From: Flavobacterium sp. ZT3R18
Lineage (GTDB): Bacteria; Bacteroidota; Bacteroidia; Flavobacteriales; Flavobacteriaceae
Direction: 5' to 3'
DNA: 64,000 nucleotides
NCBI RefSeq assembly: GCF_007097385.1
Contig: NZ_VJZS01000005.1
Location: forward strand, 198,705 to 262,704
A program made the translations under genes and the position numbers. Positions 8,962 to 16,923 of the stretch are shown piece by piece. Under the pieces are notes generated by a model. The model saw only the letters and a program-made list of their open reading frames with translations, was not told the origin of the DNA and searched no databases. The number at the start of each line of letters is the position of its first letter. Position 1 is the stretch's first letter.

Positions 8962-10059
8962 ATGAGTACAATAAAAGAAATCCTTTCTATACTTGAAGAA
9001 ATGGCTCCATTGGCTTATGCCGAAGATTTTGATAATGTTGGTTTAATAATAGGAAACGAAGACTCTGAAGCAACGGGTGTTTTAGTTTGCCACGATGCTT
9101 TAGAAAATGTAATTGACGAAGCCATAGCCAAAAACTGCAATTTGATAGTTTGTTTCCACCCTATTTTATTTTCTGGAATAAAGAAAATAACGGGAAAAAA
9201 TTATGTAGAGCGCTCCCTCCTCAAAGCCATAAAAAACGACATTGCTATATATGCCGTTCATACCGCATTAGACAATCATCCAGAAGGGGTTAATAAAATA
9301 TTCTGTGATACTTTGGGACTCACAAACACCCAGATTTTAATTCCAAAACAAAATCACATCCGAAAATTAGTTACCTATACCATAAGAGATAATGCCGAAA
9401 AAGTCCGTAATGCTTTGTTTGAAGCAGGAGCGGGAAGCATTGGCAATTATGACAAATGCAGCTTCAACTCCGAGGGAACTTTTACCTATCAAGGGAATGA
9501 AAAAAGCGAGCCTACTATTGGCGAAAGAGGTGTGTTATCTACAGGAACCGAAACCAAAATCGAAGTCGTTTATGCCAAACATCTGGAGGCAAAAATCATA
9601 AAAGCGCTAAAAGAGAATCATATTTACGAAGAAGTGGCTACCGAAATCTACAATATGAAAAACACCTTTAATCATATTGGTTTGGGAATGATTGGCGAAC
9701 TGGAAGAATCTATGGATGAAAAAGATTTTCTGCTGTATGCCAAAGACAAAATGAAAGCCAACGGAATTCGTCATTCTGCCTTTGTAGGAAAAAAAATAAA
9801 AAAAGTGGCAGTCTTGGGAGGATCAGGTAGTTTTGCCATAAAAAATGCAATTCAAGCCGGTGCCGATGCTTTTTTGACTGCCGATTTGAAATATCATCAG
9901 TATTACGAAGCCGAAAATCAACTTTTATTGGCCGATATTGGACATTTTGAAAGCGAACGCTATACAAAAGAGTATATTGTTGATTATCTTAGGAAAAAAA
10001 TCCTTAATTTTGCAATCATTTTATCGGAAGAAAATACAAATCCAGTTAAGTACTTATAG
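8962..10059 (+). CDS. NIF3/YqfO-family dinuclear metal centre protein
   Basis: 365 residues, the long form with a PII-like insertion at about 125-230 between the two halves of the NIF3 (DUF34) core. Metal-ligand motifs are visible: CFHPILFSG, YAVHTALDN and the C-terminal IGHFESERYTKEY. These proteins form hexameric rings with a two-metal site. They are often annotated as GTP cyclohydrolase 1 type 2, but the physiological role is unsettled. The next gene starts 3 bases after its stop, and the NIF3-plus-coiled-coil pair is a conserved bacterial arrangement. Confidence 0.92.
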   Translation: MSTIKEILSILEEMAPLAYAEDFDNVGLIIGNEDSEATGVLVCHDALENVIDEAIAKNCNLIVCFHPILFSGIKKITGKNYVERSLLKAIKNDIAIYAVHTALDNHPEGVNKIFCDTLGLTNTQILIPKQNHIRKLVTYTIRDNAEKVRNALFEAGAGSIGNYDKCSFNSEGTFTYQGNEKSEPTIGERGVLSTGTETKIEVVYAKHLEAKIIKALKENHIYEEVATEIYNMKNTFNHIGLGMIGELEESMDEKDFLLYAKDKMKANGIRHSAFVGKKIKKVAVLGGSGSFAIKNAIQAGADAFLTADLKYHQYYEAENQLLLADIGHFESERYTKEYIVDYLRKKILNFAIILSEENTNPVKYL

Positions 10060-10062
10060 AAT

Positions 10063-10842
10063 ATGGCGAATACGAAAGAATTAAGTGTTGAGGACAAGTT
10101 AAGAGCAATTTACGATTTACAGCTAATTGACTCTAGAATTGACGAAATCAGAAACGTTAGAGGTGAACTTCCTTTAGAGGTTGAAGATTTAGAAGATGAA
10201 GTTGCAGGTTTAAGCACTCGTTCAGAGAAATTGAAGGGAGAACTCGAAGTAGTCGAAAATCTTATCAAAGAAAAAAAGAATGCAATCGACGAGCACAAAG
10301 AAGCTGTCAAAAAATACACTAAACAACAAGAAAGCGTTCGCAACAACCGCGAATTCAACTCTTTGACTAAAGAAGTAGAATTTCAAGAATTAGAAATTCA
10401 ACTAGCCGAAAAGCAAATCAAAGAAATGAAAGCTTCTATTGAGCATAAAAAAGAAGTAATTGCTACTTCAAAAGAGCGATTAGAATCTAAATCATCTCAC
10501 TTAAAACATAAAAAATCAGAATTGGATGCTATCATGTCTGAAACTCAAAAAGAAGAAATCTTCTTATCTGAGAAATCAGCAGAATACGAAGCACTAATCG
10601 AAGACCGTTTATTGGTAGCATACAAAAGAATCAGAAGCAGTGTTCGTAACGGACTAGCAGTTGTTTCTATCGAAAGAGGAGCATCAGCAGGATCATTCTT
10701 CACTATTCCACCACAAACACAAGTAGAAATTGCTTCTAGAAAGAAAATCTTAATTGATGAGCATTCAGGAAGAATTTTAGTCGACAGTGTTTTGGCTGAA
10801 GAAGAAAGAGAGAAAATGGAACAATTGTTTTCTAAATTCTAA
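10063..10842 (+). CDS. Coiled-coil protein of the C4-type zinc ribbon family, without cysteines
   Basis: 259 residues. A long antiparallel coiled coil covers about 30-175, and the C-terminal region (residues about 190-259) corresponds to the family's zinc ribbon. In family members this region carries CxxC pairs around the segment PPQ...I..KKI...CGRIL. Here the scaffold is kept (IPPQTQVEIASRKKI, EHSGRILVD), but the protein contains no cysteine at all, so it cannot bind zinc in the usual way. Function unknown. It is linked to the NIF3-family gene with a 3-base gap and followed by a strong terminator. Confidence 0.85.
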   Translation: MANTKELSVEDKLRAIYDLQLIDSRIDEIRNVRGELPLEVEDLEDEVAGLSTRSEKLKGELEVVENLIKEKKNAIDEHKEAVKKYTKQQESVRNNREFNSLTKEVEFQELEIQLAEKQIKEMKASIEHKKEVIATSKERLESKSSHLKHKKSELDAIMSETQKEEIFLSEKSAEYEALIEDRLLVAYKRIRSSVRNGLAVVSIERGASAGSFFTIPPQTQVEIASRKKILIDEHSGRILVDSVLAEEEREKMEQLFSKF

Positions 10843-10851
10843 AAATAAGTA

Positions 10852-10878
10852 AGTCCCGATCTAATCGGGACTTTTTTT
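10852..10878 (+). terminator. Rho-independent terminator
   Basis: AGTCCCGAT, a 3-base loop and ATCGGGACT are followed by a T-run, just after the coiled-coil gene. Confidence 0.9.
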
Positions 10879-10891
10879 ATACCCTATTATT

Positions 10892-11749
10892 TTGAGCCTA
10901 AAAAAAAGTATTCGATTTCTAGTTGTCAAGTCCGTTGGTCAATACATCAACCTGCTTAGTTTTGTGCACCCCAAAAAAGCCTTGCATGTATCTTATTCTC
11001 TTTTTAGCCAGCCAAGAGTAGGCAAACTTCATAAAGAAGACCTGCCAACAATTCTACAAAACACCATCAAAGAAACGTTCCAACACAACGAACACCATTT
11101 TCAAACTTATACCTGGAAGGGAAATGACACCAAAATCCTGTTGGTTCACGGCTGGGAAAGCAATTCGGCTCGCTGGGAGAAAACCCTACCGTATCTGCAA
11201 AAATCTGGAAGCACCATCATCGCCCTAGACGCACCCGCACACGGACAAAGTAGCGGCAAGGAATTCAACGTACCTCGCTATGCCGAGTTCATTAACAAAG
11301 CAGTCGAAAAATACAATCCCAGCATCATCATTGGTCACTCCATCGGTGGTTCGGCCTGCGTTTATCATCAGTATTTACATCCCGAATCCAGCATTGAGAA
11401 AATGGTCATTCTAGGCGCTCCCTCCGATTTGAAAACGCTCATCGACAATTACATCCAAATGTTGAGTCTCAATCGCAAGATGTTTACCCTTTTGGAAAAA
11501 CGCTATCTGGAAAATTTCAATTTCAAGCTAGACCATTTCTCTGGCGGCACATTTGCCAAACAAATCAAAATCGAAGGAATTATTGCGCACGACACCACCG
11601 ACAAAATAGTGGATTTTAAAGAAGGTCAAAAAATCGCAAGCGGCTGGAAAAAAGGACGCTTCATCACAACCAAAGATTTAGGTCATTCCATGCACGACGA
11701 TAAATTGTATCAAGAAATATATCAATTTTTATTTGAAGCGAAAAAATAG
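10892..11749 (+). CDS. Alpha/beta hydrolase
   Basis: 285 residues from a TTG start. No in-frame ATG fits the N-terminus. The oxyanion region is LLVHGWESNSARWEK, the nucleophile elbow is GHSIGGSA, the acid lies near AHDTTDKIVD, and the catalytic histidine is in DLGHSMHDD. The substrate cannot be read from sequence. The protein lacks a signal peptide, so it is probably cytoplasmic. It starts 13 bases after the terminator at 10852-10878, so it needs its own promoter, which I could not identify. Confidence 0.85.
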   Translation: MSLKKSIRFLVVKSVGQYINLLSFVHPKKALHVSYSLFSQPRVGKLHKEDLPTILQNTIKETFQHNEHHFQTYTWKGNDTKILLVHGWESNSARWEKTLPYLQKSGSTIIALDAPAHGQSSGKEFNVPRYAEFINKAVEKYNPSIIIGHSIGGSACVYHQYLHPESSIEKMVILGAPSDLKTLIDNYIQMLSLNRKMFTLLEKRYLENFNFKLDHFSGGTFAKQIKIEGIIAHDTTDKIVDFKEGQKIASGWKKGRFITTKDLGHSMHDDKLYQEIYQFLFEAKK

Positions 11750-11765
11750 GCTTCCTTGTTAGTAT

Positions 11766-11853
11766 GGGTTCCCGCTATCCACTATATCTTTTTTTCAGTC
11801 AGGGTAAAAAAAACCCTGACTAAAAAAAAGGATGCCGCTTCTATCGGGGCTAA
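11766..11853. repeat. Nested-hairpin intergenic repeat, copy 1
   Basis: Two conserved outer arms (CCCGCTATCCACTATATC on the left, GGATGCCGCTTCTATCGGGG on the right) flank a T-run, a 9-bp hairpin (AGTCAGGGT/ACCCTGACT at 11797-11821) and an A-run. A related element with a different inner hairpin is at 55045-55137. It can also act as a terminator after the hydrolase gene. Confidence 0.75.
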
Positions 11854-11898
11854 AGAGGAGAAATTGGTTCTTTTTCAGTTATCACTTAAGTCAAGAAT

Positions 11899-12132
11899 CT
11901 AATTTAAATTCTCCAAAAGAAACTCAGGCGAGAAATCAGCCCCATTTTCCCACTCCAAAGTCCAAGAATTAAGTTTAAACTTTCCGAAATTATCGATTTC
12001 TTTAAGAGGTTCAAATATTTTTTTATCAAGATGTCATTTCAAATCAACTACTCCCTTTTTATTGTTGTTAAATTCAATCTCTATCTGATACTCTTTCAAA
12101 TAATTTGCTTTTGTAACCCAAACTAAACTCAT
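11899..12132 (-). pseudogene. DUF2442 family gene interrupted by a stop codon
   Basis: Read on the minus strand from ATG at 12132, the frame gives 32 residues starting MSLVWVTKANYLKEYQIEIE, then TGA (complement of 12034-12036). The same frame then continues for another 44 residues (PLKEIDNFGKFKLN, TLEWENGADFSPEFL) to TAG. The complete frame is 78 codons and matches DUF2442, a short family often paired with DUF4160 as a putative toxin-antitoxin-like module. No DUF4160 partner is nearby. The single premature stop suggests recent decay, or a sequencing error. The gene was too broken to appear as a long open frame. Confidence 0.75.
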
Positions 12133-12669
12133 AGTAGTATTATTTTACAATTATTCAGATTAATATTTACGCTAAAGAATCAATATTCACATAAAGACAC
12201 AAAGGGAGCACAAGACAAAATACACTTTTAAATAAAACATTATGAAGTTCAAAAAAATCTGCGAAAATCAGCCTAATCTGCGTGCTAATTTTACATAGTA
12301 GATTTCAATATTTTTAAAAATCATGACATTATCGTTGTTCCTACGACCCCAGAGGAATCGAAAGCAATCTCATTAAGATTAGTATTATATTGACCTCGGA
12401 GAGGTCAAATGTTTATAGAAATAATATTCGATTTCCACAACGACCCCAGCGGGGTCGCATGTTTCCCTTCATAATACAACCCCGCTGGGGTTGGTGGTGT
12501 ATGATATCTTGGTTTCTATAAACATTGAAATCCTCTGGATTTCTCTTAACCTTAATAACATTGCGATTGAAAGTACACGTTACGAAATCTTTCTATAAAC
12601 AACTACAAATCTATGCACATTCTAAAAGAAGAAAATCCAAGAAGTCTAAAAAAAGACTACTTTTGCAGT
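12133..12669. repeat. Gene-free stretch with palindromic repeat cluster
   Basis: I see no gene here. From about 12336 to 12560 there is a cluster of short GC-rich palindromes in AT-rich DNA: GACCTCGGAGAGGTC (12392-12406), CGACCCCAGCGGGGTCG (12441-12457) and CAACCCCGCTGGGGTTG (about 12478-12493). They are interspersed with TTTATAGAAA-like words. CTTAACCTTAATAACATTGC at about 12545 resembles the terminal repeat of the MITE-like element at 28.7 kb. Repeats of this form are widespread between Bacteroidetes genes, as I recall. ATCTGCGAAAATCAG at about 12258 is a further common degenerate motif. Confidence 0.65.
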
Positions 12670-13482
12670 ATGGAAGAAAATCTAAAACGCCTCAATAAAT
12701 TCATAGGAGAAACGGGCTATTGTTCCCGACGCGAAGCCGATAAAATCATCGAAGAAGGTCGAGTAACCATCAATGGCGTCGTACCAGAACTTGGGACTAA
12801 AGTTTCGCCAGATGACGAAGTGCGTATTGACGGAAAACTAATTCGGGAGAAAAATGAAAAACCCGTTTATCTTGCTTTCTATAAACCCGTAGGAATAGAA
12901 TGCACCACAAACCTCGATGTTCGCAATAACATTGTGGATTACATCAATTACCCTAAACGTATTTTCCCTATTGGAAGATTAGACAAAGCCAGTGAAGGTT
13001 TGATTTTCATGACCAATGACGGCGATATTGTCAACAAGATATTGCGTGCCAGAAACAATCACGAAAAAGAATATACCGTAACAGTAAACAAACCCATAAC
13101 CGATCGTTTTATAGAACGAATGGGAAATGGAGTTCCTATATTGGATACTGTAACCCGTAAATGTAAAGTAGAACAAATTAGCAAATACATTTTCAAAATC
13201 ATCCTAACGCAAGGTTTGAACCGTCAAATCCGTAGAATGTGTGAGTATTTGGGCTATGAAGTAACGGCTTTGAAACGCATCCGAATTATCAATATTTCGC
13301 TTGATGTTCCTGTAGGTCGATATAGAGATTTAACCGATGCCGAAATAAAAGAATTGAACGAACTTATTGAACCTTCCAGTAAAACAGAAGAAGCGAGTTT
13401 ACCTAAAGCGGAACCCGCAAAAAGAAGAACAGAATTCATCAAAAGAGATGATCCAAGGTTTAAGAAGAGAGGGGATTATTAA
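12670..13482 (+). CDS. rluF: 23S rRNA pseudouridine synthase, RluF type
   Basis: 270 residues from the ATG at 12670. I prefer this start over an upstream ATG at 12613 because [22 protein letters not shown] is where the S4 domain begins. The S4 RNA-binding domain (about 5-60) is followed by the pseudouridine synthase domain with the catalytic aspartate in [10 protein letters not shown] and the motif [18 protein letters not shown]. RluF modifies U2604 (and U2605 less) of 23S rRNA. RluB/RluE-type specificity cannot be fully excluded. TACTTTTG immediately before the start may be a -7 box. The C-terminal tail is charged and disordered. Confidence 0.88.
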   Translation: MEENLKRLNKFIGETGYCSRREADKIIEEGRVTINGVVPELGTKVSPDDEVRIDGKLIREKNEKPVYLAFYKPVGIECTTNLDVRNNIVDYINYPKRIFPIGRLDKASEGLIFMTNDGDIVNKILRARNNHEKEYTVTVNKPITDRFIERMGNGVPILDTVTRKCKVEQISKYIFKIILTQGLNRQIRRMCEYLGYEVTALKRIRIINISLDVPVGRYRDLTDAEIKELNELIEPSSKTEEASLPKAEPAKRRTEFIKRDDPRFKKRGDY

Positions 13483-13532
13483 TCCCGAATTAGAAAACAC
13501 GGCTGTATTCTAAAATAAACAGCATATAATTT

Positions 13533-13616
13533 TAACCCTTTAAGAAATATAAGGTCATTTAAGCTGGATGAAAAAGCAATAACTTATATTTTCTTATATT
13601 TCTTATATGGTAAACC
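13533..13616. repeat. Inverted intergenic repeat
   Basis: AAGAAATATAAG and CTTATATTTCTT are 12-bp perfect inverted repeats about 40 bases apart, flanked by AACCCTT and GGTAAACC-like sequence. Nothing else is visible between rluF and folD except the terminator at 13721-13756. Confidence 0.6.
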
Positions 13617-13720
13617 TTTTTATCAGAATCTATACGCTTCGGAAGTCTTGAGTGAATTTTAAATATCTGTTTTAAAGAATAAGCTAAAAAAGCTGTCCAT
13701 TGTAGAATTGCGGAAAACAC

Positions 13721-13756
13721 AAAAAAAGCTTATTCAAATCAAATAAGCTTTTTTTT
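13721..13756. terminator. Bidirectional terminator between rluF and folD
   Basis: AAAAAAGCTTATT, a short loop and its complement AATAAGCTTTTTT. It lies between convergent genes and is flanked by A and T runs on both sides. Confidence 0.85.
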
Positions 13757-13777
13757 ATTGGGTAATGAAAGATCAAT

Positions 13778-14665
13778 TTATTCATTTCTGGCAATTCTCA
13801 TTTCTCTTGCCAAAAGTGTATTTTTCAACAACATCGCAATCGTCATTGGCCCTACTCCTCCAGGTACTGGAGTGATAAAAGACGATTTTTTGCTTACATT
13901 TTCAAAATCAACGTCACCGGTAATCACATATCCTTTAGGATTTGTATCATCTGCAACACGAGTAATACCAACATCAATAACAACAGCCCCATCTTTTACC
14001 ATTTCAGCTTTTAAGTAGTTGGGAACTCCCAAAGCAGTAATAATAATATCAGCTTGTGTTGTAATTTGGGCAATATTTTTGGTATAACTATGCGTTAATG
14101 TTACCGTTGAATTTCCAGGAAAACCTTTTCTTCCCATTAGGATACTCATTGGTCTTCCTACAATATGACTTCTCCCTATTACTACAGTGTGTTTTCCTTG
14201 AGTTTCTACACCATATCTTTCTAGCAGTTCCAAAATTCCAAAAGGCGTAGCAGGAATAAAAGTAGTCATATCTAGAGCCATTTTCCCAAAATTCTCAGGA
14301 TGAAATCCATCAACATCTTTTCTTGGGTCAACCGCCATCAAAACTTTTTGCTCATCAATTTGCTCTGGAAGAGGCAACTGAACAATAAAACCATCGATTT
14401 CATCATTCTCATTCAACTCCTTAATCTTTTTCAGCAATTCTGTCTCCGAAGTTGTACTGGGCATTTTCACTAAAGTAGACTCAAAACCTACACGTTCACA
14501 TGCTTTTACTTTGCTCCCCACATAAGTCAAACTGGCTCCATCATTACCAACAATCAAAGCGGCTAAATGAGGCACTTTACCCCCTTGAGCTTTGATCTTT
14601 TCTACCTCGGCAGCGATTTCGCATTTAATATCTTCCGCAGTTTTTTTTCCGTCTAATAGTTGCAT
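13778..14665 (-). CDS. folD: Bifunctional methylenetetrahydrofolate dehydrogenase/cyclohydrolase
   Basis: 295 residues. It interconverts 5,10-methylene-THF and 10-formyl-THF in one-carbon metabolism. Conserved elements include YVGSKVKACERVG (the catalytic lysine), GFIVQLPLPEQID, DVDGFHPENFG, the NADP-binding VIGRSHIVGRPM and the C-terminal TPVPGGVGPMTIAMLL. It lies 89 bases downstream of ffh on the same strand. The gap contains degenerate TTGAAAC/GTTTCAA repeats. Confidence 0.97.
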   Translation of the reverse strand: MQLLDGKKTAEDIKCEIAAEVEKIKAQGGKVPHLAALIVGNDGASLTYVGSKVKACERVGFESTLVKMPSTTSETELLKKIKELNENDEIDGFIVQLPLPEQIDEQKVLMAVDPRKDVDGFHPENFGKMALDMTTFIPATPFGILELLERYGVETQGKHTVVIGRSHIVGRPMSILMGRKGFPGNSTVTLTHSYTKNIAQITTQADIIITALGVPNYLKAEMVKDGAVVIDVGITRVADDTNPKGYVITGDVDFENVSKKSSFITPVPGGVGPMTIAMLLKNTLLAREMRIARNE

Positions 14666-14754
14666 TTTAATTTAGTTTTAGTTTTTCAGATTTCAAAGTT
14701 CACGTTTCAAATTCACGTTCCAACAACTTGAAACCTGAAACTTGAAACAAAAAA

Positions 14755-16101
14755 TTACCTCATTCCAGGCATTCCTTTCATTCCGCCCATCATTTTCATT
14801 AGGTTTTTTCCACCTGGGCCTTGCATCATCTTCATCATTTTGCTCATTTGGTCAAACTGTTTCATCAATTGATTCACTTGCTCAATTTTTGTCCCAGAAC
14901 CTTTAGAGATTCTAGCTTTCCTTTTTACATCAATTATAGCAGGCTTACTTCTTTCTTCTGGAGTCATCGAGTGAATAATGGCTTCAATATGTTTGAAAGC
15001 ATCATCTTCGATTTCAATATCTTTCATGGCTTTTGAAGCACCTGGTATCATACCCACCAAGTCTTTCATATTACCCATTTTCTTTACTTGCTGAATTTGT
15101 GACAAGAAATCATCAAAACCAAATTCATTTTTGGCAATTTTCTTTTGGATTTTTCTGGCTTCGTCTTCGTCATATTGCTCTTGTGCTCTTTCTACCAAAG
15201 ACACAACATCCCCCATCCCAAGGATACGTTCTGCCATACGAATAGGATAGAATACATCAATAGCATCCATTTTCTCCCCTGTACCTACAAACTTAATAGG
15301 CTTGTTTACTACCGATTTAATAGAAATTGCAGCTCCACCACGAGTATCCCCATCTAATTTGGTCAAAATAACCCCATCAAAATTCAAGATATCGTTGAAA
15401 GCTTTGGCTGTATTAACTGCATCCTGACCTGTCATCGCATCCACAACAAATAAAGTTTCTTGTGGCTGAATGGCTTTATGCACTTTGGCAATTTCGTCCA
15501 TCATTGCTGCATCGACCGCTAAACGACCAGCAGTATCGACAATCACGACATTAAAACCATTGGCTTTGGCATGCTTGATGGCATTTTGTGCAATTTCAAC
15601 TGGGTTTTTATTTTCTGGTTCGGAATACACCTCAACACCTATCGAATCCCCAACAACATACAATTGTTGGATAGCCGCTGGACGATAAATATCACAAGCC
15701 ACCAAAAGTGGTTTTTTATTCTTTTTCGTTTGAAGATAATTGGCCAATTTACCAGAAAAAGTAGTTTTTCCAGACCCTTGTAATCCCGACATTAATATCA
15801 CTGATGGAGTTCCGGAAAGATTGATTCCTGCAACATCTCCACCCATCAATTCAGTAAGCTCATCTTTGACTAACTTTACCAATAATTGTCCCGGTTGTAA
15901 TGTAGTTAATACATCTTGACCTATTGCTTTCTCTTTTACTTTGGTAGTAAAATCTTTGGCAATTTTAAAATTGACATCGGCATCAAGCAAGGCACGACGC
16001 ACTTCTTTCAAAGTTTCGGCTACGTTTACTTCAGTGATTTTCCCGTGTCCTTTTAATATATGAAAGGCTTTGTCTAGTTTATCGCTTAAATTATCGAACA
16101 T
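14755..16101 (-). CDS. ffh: Signal recognition particle protein (SRP54 homologue)
   Basis: 448 residues. N-domain helical bundle (about 1-90), then the GTPase G domain with P-loop GLQGSGKTT, DTAGR and TKLDGDTRGG. The methionine-rich M domain ends MMKMMQGPGGKNLMKMMGG and binds signal sequences and 4.5S RNA. It delivers nascent membrane proteins to FtsY and the Sec translocon. No frameshift or unusual insertion is seen. Confidence 0.98.
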   Translation of the reverse strand: MFDNLSDKLDKAFHILKGHGKITEVNVAETLKEVRRALLDADVNFKIAKDFTTKVKEKAIGQDVLTTLQPGQLLVKLVKDELTELMGGDVAGINLSGTPSVILMSGLQGSGKTTFSGKLANYLQTKKNKKPLLVACDIYRPAAIQQLYVVGDSIGVEVYSEPENKNPVEIAQNAIKHAKANGFNVVIVDTAGRLAVDAAMMDEIAKVHKAIQPQETLFVVDAMTGQDAVNTAKAFNDILNFDGVILTKLDGDTRGGAAISIKSVVNKPIKFVGTGEKMDAIDVFYPIRMAERILGMGDVVSLVERAQEQYDEDEARKIQKKIAKNEFGFDDFLSQIQQVKKMGNMKDLVGMIPGASKAMKDIEIEDDAFKHIEAIIHSMTPEERSKPAIIDVKRKARISKGSGTKIEQVNQLMKQFDQMSKMMKMMQGPGGKNLMKMMGGMKGMPGMR

Positions 16102-16208
16102 AATTGTATTTCTCTTTAATTAAGCCGCAAATTTAATGATTTGATATTGAAGTTTAAATAGTATTAGAAATAAAAAAGCAATTGTTTTAAAATAAAGTTC
16201 AAAACAAC

Positions 16209-16240
16209 AAAAAGAGGCTGAACAAATCCAGCCTCCTTTT
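16209..16240 (-). terminator. Terminator after the heme-uptake genes
   Basis: GAGGCTG and CAGCCTC form a 7-bp stem with an 8-base loop and A/T-rich tails, just downstream of the HmuY-like gene on the minus strand. Confidence 0.65.
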
Positions 16241-16270
16241 CCCAAAAATAAAAAAACCAACTAACTATAA

Positions 16271-16903
16271 TTAAAAATTTGTAGTATTACTCCCTTGATA
16301 AACAAATTTAAAAGTAAAATTCCTTGATACCGAATTGGCATCTGGTGTTGCTGGAGCATCTTTATAATAGCTCAAAATTTCAAATTTTGCATATTTACCA
16401 TTGTGTGTTTTTACAACAAACACTTTTCCAGCTTTTGCAGAAATAATATGTGTGGTAGAATTGTAGTCATACCAAGCATTATCCCCCGAAGTTGGAAACG
16501 CGTATGTCTTTGCTCCGTCTTGCGCAAATGTACCCGCTGCAGGAATTGTAGTGATAGCACCTAATGTACCCGAAACAATACTTACCGCCCCAGTTCCTTT
16601 TCTAGCTGGCTCATCTGCAAGACCAATTAGGGTTCCGCCATTTACAATAATAGTTGTCCCTCTGAAAGCAATATCCCAATTATCATTAGTAACTATAGCA
16701 TTTTCTGAAAAACTAAATTTTGTAAATGCCCCACCAGCTAGCTGCCCTTGAGCACCTGTTTGAGGTGCAGCTAAATTGGAAACCGTTTTGGTTTCTAATA
16801 CCACAGCAACAGGTGTGTCATTGTCTTTGTTGCAAGATGCTGTAAATAGTACTACTGCTAAAATAGAAAGTTTAAAAAAATTTGTTGTAAATCTGTTTTT
16901 CAT
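16271..16903 (-). CDS. HmuY-like heme-binding lipoprotein
   Basis: 210 residues. A lipoprotein signal peptide ends at a lipobox cysteine (FTASCNKDND, about residue 24). The beta-rich domain shows the HmuY family pattern: WDIAFRGTTIIVNGG near the middle, NAWYDYNSTTHIISAKAGKVFVVKTHNGKYAKFEILSY-like strands later, and a C-terminal FTFKFVYQGS. HmuY hemophores of Porphyromonas capture heme and pass it to the TonB receptor HmuR. Here the receptor gene lies immediately upstream with a 20-base gap, which supports that role. Whether the heme ligand residues are kept cannot be judged by eye. Confidence 0.82.
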   Translation of the reverse strand: MKNRFTTNFFKLSILAVVLFTASCNKDNDTPVAVVLETKTVSNLAAPQTGAQGQLAGGAFTKFSFSENAIVTNDNWDIAFRGTTIIVNGGTLIGLADEPARKGTGAVSIVSGTLGAITTIPAAGTFAQDGAKTYAFPTSGDNAWYDYNSTTHIISAKAGKVFVVKTHNGKYAKFEILSYYKDAPATPDANSVSRNFTFKFVYQGSNTTNF

Positions 16904-16923
16904 AATAAAAGTGTTTAAAATAA

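Noticed and set aside
13533..13616. tRNA or small structured RNA gene
   Set aside because: The inverted repeat is AT-rich and lacks a tRNA cloverleaf or CCA end.
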